Below are positions 47,001 through 54,740 of a DNA stretch of 64,000 nucleotides, piece after piece. Made by a program: the position numbers and the translations under genes. The DNA is from Cytophagales bacterium (GTDB lineage Bacteria > Bacteroidota > Bacteroidia > Cytophagales > 172606-1). Below the pieces are notes generated by a model, which made no database searches, had not been told where the DNA came from, and saw nothing but the letters and a program-made list of their open reading frames with translations. Where the stretch lies: the NCBI GenBank assembly GCA_030446715.1, contig JAUJMU010000002.1, positions 32,672 through 96,671 of the forward strand, written 5' to 3'. How positions within the stretch are numbered: position 1 is the first letter of the stretch; each line of letters begins with the position of its first letter.

Positions 47001-48875
47001 CGGTACCGGTCACAACTTGAAACGGAGGTACACAAGCGTACCGCCGAATTAAAAGAAAGCCGGGACCAGTATTTCACCCTGGTGGAGAATACCCCCGATG
47101 TGATTACCCGGTGGGACAAAGCGTTGAAGCTGGTTTTTGCCAACAGCGCCTTTAAAAGCAAAACCGGCGTTCCCAATGAGCGCTTGCTGGGCAAAACTGA
47201 CCACCAGATGGGGCAGCCCGACGAACTGGCCTTGCCCTACATGAATAGTCTGCGAAAGGCATTCGAAACGGGAGAAACCGTAGAGCACTTTGATGCTTTT
47301 CCCACCCCAGACGGGGAAGCCTGGTTTTATTCCCGGATTACCCCGGAAAAAAATGCGGCCGGGGAAGTAGAAACCGTACTGGCCACGGCCCGGGACATCA
47401 CCCGGATAAGAAAAGCCGAGCAGGAGATCATTCTGAGCAGGCAGTTTTTGCAATCAGTAATGGACAGTTCACTGGACGTGATACAAGTCTTGGACGCCGT
47501 CCGGGAAGAGTCCGGTAAGATTGTTGACTTCACCTGGAAAGGGATCAATCGCCGCGGAATTGAACAATTGGGCGAAGTGGTTGGCAAAAGTGTGCTGGCG
47601 CAAAACCCTGGGGTTGTTTCATCAGGCGTTTTTGAGCGGATGGTACAGGTTGTGGAGAGCGGGTCGCCTTACGAGCAGGAGCAATACTATGCCTATGAGC
47701 AGTTTGCGGGGAACTGGTTTTACCTGACGGTAGTCAAGCATGACGGTGGCGTGATCCTTACCACCAAGGATATTACTGCCTATAAGAAAGCCGAAGCGGA
47801 AAGATTACAAAGCTTGACGCTGTTGCAGCAATCCGAAGAAGTAGCAAGGTCGGGCAGTTGGGAGTACGACATCGCTACCGGCTCTTTTAGCTGGAGTGAA
47901 GGCATGTACCGCCTGTTTGGGTTGCCCATCGGCAGCCCCATCGGGCTAAAAACCTATCTGGACTACGTCATTGAGGAAGACCGCTCCATCGCCGAAAAGT
48001 TTATCCACACGCTCTCAACCGGGCAGGAGGCGCTGGAAGAAACCTTGCGCATTGCCCGGGACGGCCAGGTGCTTACCCTGAAGATCAAAGCGGTTGTCAT
48101 GCACGACCAGCTCGGGCAGCCGCTGAAGGTGCTGGGGGTGGACCTGGACATGAGTGAAATCAAACGATTAGAGCAGGAAAACCTGCAAATACGGCTGGAT
48201 CAGCAGCAACAGTTACTCGAGGCGATCCTGGAGGCCCAGGAGGAAGAGCGAAGACGTATCTCTGAATCTTTGCACAACGGGGTGGGCCAGATTCTCTACG
48301 CCACCAAGCTCAACCTGGCGCGGGCGGACCAGGAGGCCGGGCCCGAAGCGAATCCCGAAGCAGCCGCCGCGATTTTACGCGTGGACGAACTGCTGACCGA
48401 GGCTATTGTGGAGACCCGAAGAGTCTCTCATGAGCTGGTGCCGGTCTTACTCAAGGAGTTTGGTCTAAAAAAAGCAATCGAAGAAATTTGCAGTCGTTTT
48501 CAGGGTACCGGTGGTATCCAGTTACACTGCCACTGCTTTGCGCAGCGAATACCGGTTCCGCTGGAAACAGCCCTTTACCGCATCAGCCAGGAACTGCTCA
48601 ATAACATTGTTAAACATTCGGGAGCCTCCAAGGCATCTTTGGACTTAAACAAGGACCATGACTTTATCTACCTGGAAGCCCAGGATAACGGCAAGGGCAT
48701 GCAGATGAACCAAGAGATCGATCGTGCCGCAGGCTCCCGGTCGGGGCAGGGCATCGGCCTTAGGACCATTCAGGACCGGGTAGCCTTGCTCGGAGGGAGC
48801 CTGGAGATTGACGCTGCACCGGGCAAGGGTACGTTGGTGGCCATCCGATTCCCGCTCCACCGGGGTGCTTCTTAG
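44052..48875 (+). CDS. CheB-CheR-multi-PAS hybrid histidine kinase
   Basis: 1607 residues, soluble. Order: CheB domain (~15-200; Ser25 in GASAGG, His52), CheR methyltransferase (~220-480; CATGEEAYSLAM at 324-335, SCRNVLIYL), a PAS-like segment (~530-635), a coiled coil (~650-735), about five PAS domains (~735-1375), HisKA_3 with the phospho-His in SLHNGVGQ (~1400) and HATPase (~1500-1607; AQDNGKG). Oddity: the CheB Asp is replaced by Asn144 (LSGTGANGSMG, usual form GTGxDG), so that esterase may be inactive, while the separate CheB next door keeps Asp. The LuxR-type regulator at 49042 is the likely partner. Input unknown. Confidence 0.93.
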   Translation: MEINKFSDFLTQKPRGFLIVGLGASAGGIQALRQFFEHVPEDSHMAYVVILHLSPDHDSQLAQVLQAVTILPVTQVTEKVKIEPDHIYVVPPNQHLIMEEDFIVPSVNVYTEERRAPVDIFFRTLADSHGPRAVSVILSGTGANGSMGLKRVKEGGGAAYVQNPREAEFNEMPRNAIATELIDEVLPVAQIPGHIIAYRNSLSTVEIAVEAAQPPEPQLQALRGILTQLRLRTGHDFSNYKRPTLLRRVERRINVRDLPDLPSYAAFLQENIEESSALLKDLLISVTNFFRDKKPFAALEGDVFPALFRDKHSEDEVRIWVAGCATGEEAYSLAMLVAERTIGVLDAPKVQIFATDLDEAAIAAAREGLYTLNDAADVSAERLQRFFKKEGDRYRVIREIREMILFANHNFLKDPPFSRLDLVSCRNVLIYLNASAQERIMETFHFALKPGSYLFLGSAESVDGASDLYATVSRENRIYQARQATIRQYPVPESVPRKLPKQPPAVKPNEGETRPPNRLSFGELHQKLLEQYAPPSLVVNEEYDIVHMSEKVGGFLELSGGEPTKNLLKLVKPDLRLELRSALYQALQGQTAIEARNVGWTNNGQRESVTIHVKPVTKPEDPAKGFLLVLFEPQEPEQNQQKAVLAADETIARQLEEELIGVKAQLRLSDEQHEYQAEELKASNEELQAMNEELRSAAEELETSKEEQQSINEELRTVNQELKVKIEEISITSNNLQNLINSADVATIFLDRAFCTRFYTPAARQIFNLIPSDYGRPISDITHRLENGNLLPDAQTVLEKLTGIEREVMTTDQRAFMMRMLPYRTTEDRINGVVITFFDITLRKQAEKALLGSQQRLRLLIESARDYAILSIDTQRQVVSWSSGAQTMFGYGEADIIGKSGDLIFVPEDRDQKVPEWDAQTAEKEGRAENERLHLRQDGSRFWGSGITRPLSDEEGKTIGFVKIIRDLTEHKQAQEDLRQAEERYRSQLETEVHKRTAELKESRDQYFTLVENTPDVITRWDKALKLVFANSAFKSKTGVPNERLLGKTDHQMGQPDELALPYMNSLRKAFETGETVEHFDAFPTPDGEAWFYSRITPEKNAAGEVETVLATARDITRIRKAEQEIILSRQFLQSVMDSSLDVIQVLDAVREESGKIVDFTWKGINRRGIEQLGEVVGKSVLAQNPGVVSSGVFERMVQVVESGSPYEQEQYYAYEQFAGNWFYLTVVKHDGGVILTTKDITAYKKAEAERLQSLTLLQQSEEVARSGSWEYDIATGSFSWSEGMYRLFGLPIGSPIGLKTYLDYVIEEDRSIAEKFIHTLSTGQEALEETLRIARDGQVLTLKIKAVVMHDQLGQPLKVLGVDLDMSEIKRLEQENLQIRLDQQQQLLEAILEAQEEERRRISESLHNGVGQILYATKLNLARADQEAGPEANPEAAAAILRVDELLTEAIVETRRVSHELVPVLLKEFGLKKAIEEICSRFQGTGGIQLHCHCFAQRIPVPLETALYRISQELLNNIVKHSGASKASLDLNKDHDFIYLEAQDNGKGMQMNQEIDRAAGSRSGQGIGLRTIQDRVALLGGSLEIDAAPGKGTLVAIRFPLHRGAS

Positions 48876-49041
48876 CAGCAATCCGGGAGTAGCTAATCCG
48901 TACTAATTTCTAACTTCTGCGTATTTATTTCGTATCTATATTCCATTTGTCCTATCACGACTCCTGGAGAAAATAAGAGCAGGAAAAGGAAGGGTAACCG
49001 AACGGTGAAGGATTGATTGAGGACTTAATTACACCGATACT

Positions 49042-49746
49042 ATGATTCAAGTACTGCTAGCTGATGACCACAAGCTGGTCCGGGACGGATTAAAATCCCT
49101 CTTGCATCAAAAGACTCAGGATATACAAGTAGTAGCAGAAGCCGCTACGGGCACCCAGGTGCTCTCCCAACTGGAAACGATTGCCGTGGACGTAGTGCTC
49201 ATGGACATAGACATGCCCCAAATGAATGGCATTGAAGCTACCCGCAGGATTCGGGAGCACTTTCCCCAGGTAAAAGTCTTAATGCTCACGATGGCTGATA
49301 ACGAGCAGTGGGCTAGAGAATCCATGGCAGCAGGAGCCCAGGGCTACTTGCTCAAGAGAGGGGGCCACAAAGAACTATTTCTCGCCATCCGCAGTGTCCA
49401 CGAGGGAGAAGAGTATTTCAGCAGTGACCTGACTAAGCTGCTCTTGAGACAAGTAAACGCTTCCTCAAGCCAAGCCGCTGCGGCTGCCCCGGGAAAGGAG
49501 CAAGGCACTAGCAATGGGCAGGCCATCACGCAACCGCTCTCAGCCGGCATCTCCCCCAGAGAGCTGGAAGTCTTGCAGTTGATTGCGCAAGGCTATACCA
49601 ATACTCAAATTGGGGAATTACTCTTCAACAGCAAGCGCACGGTGGAAACCCACCGCCAGAACCTGCTCACCAAAACCGGCACTAACAACACGGCTACCCT
49701 GATCCGCTATGCCCTTGAGCATAAATTACTCAAGGAGCAGGCTTAG
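49042..49746 (+). CDS. NarL/FixJ-type response regulator
   Basis: 234 residues: a receiver domain (Asp9-Asp10, phospho-acceptor Asp55 in LMDIDMPQMNG) and a C-terminal LuxR-type HTH (SPRELEVLQLIAQGYTNTQI, KRTVETHRQNL). DNA-binding transcription factor, most likely phosphorylated by the CheB-CheR-PAS kinase that ends 166 bases upstream; HisKA_3 kinases typically pair with this class. A Gln/Ala/Ser linker of about 30 residues joins the domains. Confidence 0.94.
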   Translation: MIQVLLADDHKLVRDGLKSLLHQKTQDIQVVAEAATGTQVLSQLETIAVDVVLMDIDMPQMNGIEATRRIREHFPQVKVLMLTMADNEQWARESMAAGAQGYLLKRGGHKELFLAIRSVHEGEEYFSSDLTKLLLRQVNASSSQAAAAAPGKEQGTSNGQAITQPLSAGISPRELEVLQLIAQGYTNTQIGELLFNSKRTVETHRQNLLTKTGTNNTATLIRYALEHKLLKEQA

Positions 49747-50178
49747 GTAGACAACAACAAAGCTCATACCGTTACTTTTAAGTACCCGAGCAGAAGTAAT
49801 CAGGTATTTTAAAATTTAAAACCATGACGTCAACTTATTCAAAGTCAGAAGATTACCCAATAATTCAAATTCAGAATTCACAATTTAAAATTGCGCAGCT
49901 ACTTAACGTTCTATTGATTTTACAAACTGTAGTAAAATAAAGGGTTGCGAATTTACCCCTGTTTTTGCCTGCTTCCGATGGGCTTTTTTTTGTGCTTCAT
50001 TTACTGTAGTAGAGAAAAGGAGGGATATAACTGCCTTTGTCCACGCCCTCACTGATACCACGGGCTTGATGGCTAAACCGGAAAGACTGCCTTCTTTTGG
50101 CAAGGACGCAGACTTAAGTGCCAGGACAATAGGAGGCACATATTAAAAGCAGGTATGGCTAAGTGTAGAGTATGCGGC
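49747..50178. other. Gap with two dispersed repeats
   Basis: Holds the second copy of the 30-bp repeat (49778-49811) and an inverted copy of the GCTGCGCAATTTTAAATTG repeat (49876-49902). No gene is supportable; the minus-strand frame 49903-50139 has no family features. Confidence 0.6.
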
Positions 50179-51454
50179 CTATTGGTGAAATGCCAGAAAA
50201 TACCGAAACAGTATCCCCAATAGCAGGCCATAGACTAAACAAAAAATAACAATCCCGTTCACGCCAAGCCCCATTTGCATCAGAATGAAACCAAGAAACA
50301 GGGTGTTGAAAAAGGCCTGGATGCCAAAGTACGTTTTGATTGCTAATTTCAGACGACCGAATTGGGCTTCTACTTTTTGTTTAGCCTCTTCAAACTGACT
50401 GCGATCTTCAGCATTCTTCTCGTTTTCAAAAAACTTGTTTCTGGCCAGTCTATTGTAATCGCGGTCAAAATTCGCCTTCAGCTCACGTATGTCATGCTCC
50501 CGAATACCCAATAAAAAAGCGGTAAAGCCAGTAAATACCATGAAAGCCAGTACGATTAAGCCCAACAGGACAAAGGTAGCGGTAGGTTGGCCGGGATCAT
50601 TAACCTTGAAGGTAGCAAAAGCCGTGGCGGTTATGGATACAGGAAAGGCTATAGTTTGGTTAATTACTTTGCCCAGCGCCTCACGTAATTTTGTAAAATA
50701 CTCCTCCTGGCTCTTCTGGTATTCAGATTTGAGCTTATCCAGGGATAGATCGTGCAGATAAATCTCGAAATTCTGCTGGGCGGTATGGAGCATTTCCGGC
50801 ATTTTGCTGATCCAGATCCCCATCCGTTCTTCCCGGCTTACTTCCGGTAATACATTGAACAATTCAATCTTATTCCCTTTCGGGCGATAATCTGATAATC
50901 TTTACTAATATTAAACCATCTGATAATCAAACATTTATATTCAAACCATTTTATAACTTTCTGATTATCAATAGGTATCATTTTTACCATTCTATCGCCC
51001 GGAAGGGAATAATGAATTTAGGGAGATGCTTGTTCTGCTCCTGAAAGGCCCCCTTAAATTCATCAAAGACTGGCTTTAAAGGTTTATTTCCGGCAAACCT
51101 GGGGACAAATTGCCGGAAGGGAACACTTAGCTTGCCTTCTTTCTTGGAGGAGGTAAAAATGAACTGGCCCCGCGTATCGTCAAAGTGGTCAACAAAATAA
51201 AATGGCTTGTCCTCCTGATGATCCTGCGTTTTAAGGAATTCCAGGAATTGAAAGTACTCTCTCTTTGACATTTTCGAAGAAATAGTCATTCTGCGACGGG
51301 GAGAAGTTGCGGAAAGTGCTCCTGATTCCTGTTCGTAATAATAGGTGTCACCCGCTTTATCACTCAAGACCAGCAGGTCCTGGTGGAACGAACCCGGTTC
51401 TACCCGGGAGACAAAGTTTTCTTCATTCAGATAAAGTAACAGATTGAGTTGCAT
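50179..51454 (-). pseudogene. Membrane protein of an uncharacterised cassette, split by a MITE
   Basis: Two frames (51454-50984 and about 50862-50179) become one 378-residue frame once the 137-bp element at 50873-51009 and one TA are removed: HLPKFI then KIELFNVLPEVSREERMG. The N-terminal ~155 residues are soluble and beta-rich (MQLNLLLYLNEENF, YFVDHFDD). The C-terminal part has a coiled segment and four hydrophobic helices (TATFVLLGLIVLAFMVF, FFNTLFLGFILMQMGLGV). The original ATG at 51454 overlaps the stop of the preceding gene (TGATG). No family recognised. Third gene of a coupled cassette after an NdpA-like gene and a 62-residue gene. Confidence 0.75.
50873..51009. mobile_element. 137-bp MITE with TA target duplication
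   Basis: Ends TTCCCTTTCGGGCGAT and ATCGCCCGGAAGGGAA are an inverted repeat with one mismatch. The element is flanked by TA on both sides (50871-50872 and 51010-51011). TA duplication is the signature of IS630/Tc1-type movement. Interior AT-rich, non-coding. Removing the element plus one TA restores the interrupted gene exactly. Confidence 0.88.
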
Positions 51455-51642
51455 CAAATGCACTTCCACACAACATCGTCACCTGAATAATCGGAATTCT
51501 CAAAGCCTAACTGCTGGATCTCTTCGTAAAGCTGCGGAGGATTCGGCGCCTGAACTTCCAGTGTATTCCTCCGCTCATTCACCCTTAGGGTGAATGGCGC
51601 TACAAGCTGCTGGAATTCCTTAATTTTTCTTAGCGTTTCCAT
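51454..51642 (-). CDS. 62-residue protein, middle gene of the NdpA-like cassette
   Basis: Soluble alpha/beta mini-protein (METLRKIKEFQQLVAPFTLR, QAPNPPQLYEEIQQLGF). Its start lies within the end of the NdpA-like gene (23-base overlap), and its stop shares a base with the next start (TGATG). Tight coupling on both sides supports a real gene. No family recognised. Confidence 0.65.
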   Translation of the reverse strand: METLRKIKEFQQLVAPFTLRVNERRNTLEVQAPNPPQLYEEIQQLGFENSDYSGDDVVWKCI

Positions 51643-52482
51643 TGGGGGCGCTGCCTAACTTTTTCTCGATTTCGTCAATGAGGTGCTGTGACTCTATCAC
51701 CAGTATTCGGTTGGGGCCTTCTCCGGCAATTCTGACTTTTCCGCGGGCATTGCTGAACCGGTGTCTTGGGAATTTAAGCTTTATAGACAGGTCATCATCC
51801 TTCACTTCGATAATATTCTCCTTATCGAAGGTAGCCTTGTGGTATTTAAACCGGGTATCCAATGGAATACTATGTGCCTGAGCCTGCTGGATCAGGAAAG
51901 CGGCATCTTCAAAAAAATGGCTTCCGATGTGTTTCAAGTCAACTTCCTTACTCTTTTTAGTGTCCGTCATTTCAAACACTTTTTCCATAAACTGCACCGG
52001 TAATAAGGGCTGTTCAGTGGATGGGTCCAATGGAAGTTGGTCTTTTATGAGGTTCAGCAACTTCAAAAAATCAGTCGTTGAGTCACGGGAACTCCGCCGG
52101 TCCCCGCAGCCAATCCACTGCACAAAGTATTCCGACACCTCCTTCTGGCGGTTGTTGGTGAAAGTAAGGTATAGTTTTCCCGCAGTACGGTATGCCGCAT
52201 AGTCAATCTGGCACCCCATAGCCATATTGTCTATTTCCATGAACTTGGTCCTGCCCAGTTGAAAACTATGCGAACCCTCATCACGTCGAAAAAAGTTCCT
52301 TCCGTATCTCTGACCAGAAATACACCCAGATAAGGGGCGTTGTCGCGTTCATATTCGCAGAAAACGTAAAAGCCGCCCCACGAGAAATTCTTCTTCTGCA
52401 GGAAAGGCAAAAGCTGGTTAGCAGTGAACTTGGTAAAGGAGATAAAGTCTTGCCGAGAGCGGTAACCATGAACACCAGATAT
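51620..52482 (-). pseudogene. NdpA/YejK-like nucleoid-associated protein, truncated and frameshifted
   Basis: The C-terminal ~206 codons (from 52240) match the NA37 family: MAMGCQIDYAAY, VSEYFVQWIGCGDRR, FRHRFSNARGKVRIAGEG-like end. Upstream, another frame (52263-52482) reads SWGGFYVFCEYERDNAPYLG then VFLVRDTEGTFFD, also family-like, so a frameshift lies near 52263. The N-terminal third is missing; homology ends near 52470, where a CsoR-like fragment begins. NA37 proteins bind nucleoid DNA; some are encoded near defence genes. Here it heads a three-gene coupled unit. Confidence 0.75.
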
Positions 52483-52570
52483 CTAAAAAAACGCCTGCAT
52501 TATATCAAGGGCCAAATAGAAGGAATTGAACGCATGTTGGATGCTGACAGAGACCCCAATGACATCTATA
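52468..52570 (+). pseudogene. N-terminal fragment of a CsoR/FrmR-type repressor, cut by an IS
   Basis: Reads MNTRYLKKRLHYIKGQIEG then IERMLDADRDPNDIY, the start of CsoR/FrmR metal- or formaldehyde-sensing repressors (KKRL-I-GQI-GI-RML). The frame is interrupted at the TATA where the IS630 element begins at 52571. The rest of the gene is not found on the far side, so there was also a deletion. Confidence 0.7.
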
Positions 52571-53716
52571 GACTGCGTCACAACTTGTGGGAAAAGGGAA
52601 TAGGATTATTTTCAAAGACCTGATTCCAGATGCTGTCGATCCAGGACCTGGCGAAGGAGAGTTTACCAGAGCACTCCCTGAAAGCCGATTGAATCAAGTA
52701 TTCCAGGTGTTTTACGTGTTCAATAAGGCCGGCCTCGCTGATGGTTTTTTGATTTGCTTCCAGATTCTTTCAATCGGGTTGAGATCAGGTGAGTAAGGGG
52801 GCAGGTTGACCAGCACAATCTGGAGGTCTTTGGCTGTCTGTTCGACCAGCGGAGTCAGGTGGGCCGGGTGGTTATCCCAGATCATGAGGATGATGGTCTG
52901 TGGCTCTGGGTTGGCCTCCCGGATCAAAGTGAGCATTTTGACAATGTTCTCCTGGTTGCCTTTGCCCATACTGGCAATAACACTCCTGCCCCTGAGAGCA
53001 TAGAAGCCAAAGCTGTTTTGCTTCTTTTTATCGGTATTGACCTTTTTGATCACCCCTCTCCTTGTCGACCAGAGCCGGGCAGAATTACAATGAATCTGAG
53101 GCGAACTTTCATCGGCAAAGCCAATACAAAGCTGCTCCAAATCCTTGCCTTTGAGGCCTGATGCATCGGCAACGGCTCTTAATCGTTCTTTGAGTTTCTC
53201 GTCGGCTTTCCGGGGCTGACGAAAGTCCCGGGGCTGGGGCTTATAGCCATACAAGCCTGACTGCCTCAGGATGCCCTGCATCTGCCGCGGCCCGTAGCTC
53301 ACTCCGTATATGCTTTTTGACCAGATTGCGTACCTGCCCTGCCGTCCGGGAGTCCTCCTGGCCGAGCCTCTGCTTTAACGCCTGCTTCTGCTCTTTATTC
53401 AAGCGCGCTTTGGCTCCCCCGCCTTGCCCCTGTTGGTTGTCTGAGCCAGTCTCTTTTTTTCATTCCAGTCCTTTACCCAATCATAGAGTGTACGCAGGCT
53501 TACCCCGCTTATAGCCGATACACTCTCCAGACTTTGTCCCGACTCAACCAGCTTCAACACTAGCCCCTTGAAATCCTCACTGTGACTTGCTCCAAATGAC
53601 TTTACAAACCGCTCCAGCCGGGCCGGCTCATCTATAGCTATTTTTTTCATCGTCTTTGCCTTTTGTACTTCTGCAAGCCTGTTTTACGAATCTTTCCGAC
53701 AAGTTGTGACGCTCTC
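52571..53716 (-). mobile_element. IS630-family insertion sequence
   Basis: 1146 bp with inverted ends GACTGCGTCACAACTTGT (left) and ACAAGTTGTGACGCTCTC (right), bordered by TA on both sides, as for IS630. It encodes one transposase gene on the minus strand, inactivated by frameshifts. The left end interrupts a CsoR-like gene. Confidence 0.88.
52578..53650 (-). pseudogene. IS630 transposase with three frameshifts
   Basis: About 350 residues if repaired. N-terminal HTH (LVESGQSLESVSAISGVSLR, TLYDWVKDW). The catalytic DDE residues are in FADES, DNHPAH and YSPDLNPIERIW. Frame changes: near 53422 (GKAGEPKRA, expected GAKARLNKEQKQ); near 53320 (before SYGPRQMQGIL); and one lost A near 52741 (IKKPSARP, expected IKKTISEAGLIEHV). 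The stop lies in the left terminal repeat. Each lesion is a single base, so decay is recent. Confidence 0.88.
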
Positions 53717-53775
53717 TATAATAATTGAGAACTCCTGCTTTTGAATTATCAATTTTTAATTGTCAATTTCCACCC

Positions 53776-54708
53776 ATGCTTCCTTCCCGACAGACCACTT
53801 CGCATATACTCATGATCCGGCCGGTGCGGTTTGCCTTCAATGAGCAGACTGCCGGCAGCAACGCTTTTCAGGACCCGGCGGCCCTTCAGGCCGCCGAAGA
53901 CGTGCAGACCAGGGCACTTGCCGAGTTTGATGCGCTGGTGGACAGCCTTCGCAGCCATGGCGTGGACGTAACTGTAGTTTCCGATACACCTGAACCGCAC
54001 ACGCCGGATGCCATTTTTCCCAACAACTGGGTTTCCTTCCACGACAACGGCACTGTATGCCTGTACCCCATGTTTGCGCCCAACCGCCGCCTCGAACGGC
54101 GTCCGGAGGTGATCGAAGGACTTAAACGCCGGTTTCTGGTAGATATGGTGCTGGACTTCAGCGACCACGAACAGTCAGGCCGGTTTCTGGAGGGCACTGG
54201 CAGCATGGTGCTGGACCGCGACCACCGCATTGCCTACGCCTGCCTTTCACCCCGTACGGATGTGCAGTTGCTCAAAGAATTCAGCAAAACAATGTCCTTC
54301 CGGGTGGTGAGTTTTAATGCAACAGGCGAAAACGGGCAGCCGGTTTACCATACCAACGTCGTGATGGCCCTGGGCACCACCTTTGCCGTTATCTGCCTGG
54401 AATCCATACCCGATGAGAAGGAACGGTACCACGTGCAGAAAACCCTCGAAGAAACCGGCAAGGACGTAGTGGAAATCAGCCTTGACCAGATGAACCGGTT
54501 TGCCGGCAACATGCTGCAACTAAAAACCCGCAGCGACGAAAGTCTCCTGGTGATGTCCACGCAGGCGTACCGGTCCCTGCTGCCCGACCAGATCCGGCGG
54601 CTGGAGAGACATACGCAGCTGATCTACTCCGACCTCTACACCATTGAGCGGAACGGTGGTGGCAGTGCCCGCTGCATGATCGCCGAAGTGCATCTGCCCG
54701 GCGCCTGA
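53776..54708 (+). CDS. CtlX-like citrulline/arginine hydrolase (amidinotransferase fold)
   Basis: 310 residues from the ATG at 53776; an upstream extension is repeat-like and rejected. Guanidino-group-modifying pentein fold: PDAIFPNNWVSFH early, EGTGSMVLDRDH, catalytic His in YHTNVVMALG and catalytic Cys300 in GGGSARCMIAEVHLP. The family hydrolyses citrulline or arginine to ornithine plus carbamate/ammonia. No arginine pathway gene is adjacent; a metallophosphatase gene follows after 32 bases. Confidence 0.88.
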   Translation: MLPSRQTTSHILMIRPVRFAFNEQTAGSNAFQDPAALQAAEDVQTRALAEFDALVDSLRSHGVDVTVVSDTPEPHTPDAIFPNNWVSFHDNGTVCLYPMFAPNRRLERRPEVIEGLKRRFLVDMVLDFSDHEQSGRFLEGTGSMVLDRDHRIAYACLSPRTDVQLLKEFSKTMSFRVVSFNATGENGQPVYHTNVVMALGTTFAVICLESIPDEKERYHVQKTLEETGKDVVEISLDQMNRFAGNMLQLKTRSDESLLVMSTQAYRSLLPDQIRRLERHTQLIYSDLYTIERNGGGSARCMIAEVHLPGA

Positions 54709-54740
54709 TCCTGTTTTTCCACCACTCTTCAACTTGTTCA

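Noticed and set aside
52281..52475. 64-codon minus-strand frame (MFMVTALGKTLS)
   Set aside because: It is a shadow of the NdpA-like reading in the neighbouring frame, which matches the family much better.
50179..52482. Identification of the membrane/NdpA cassette as Kiwa or another named two-gene defence system
   Set aside because: The membrane protein and the NA37-type protein do not show the expected pair of domains; no firm match to any named system was found.
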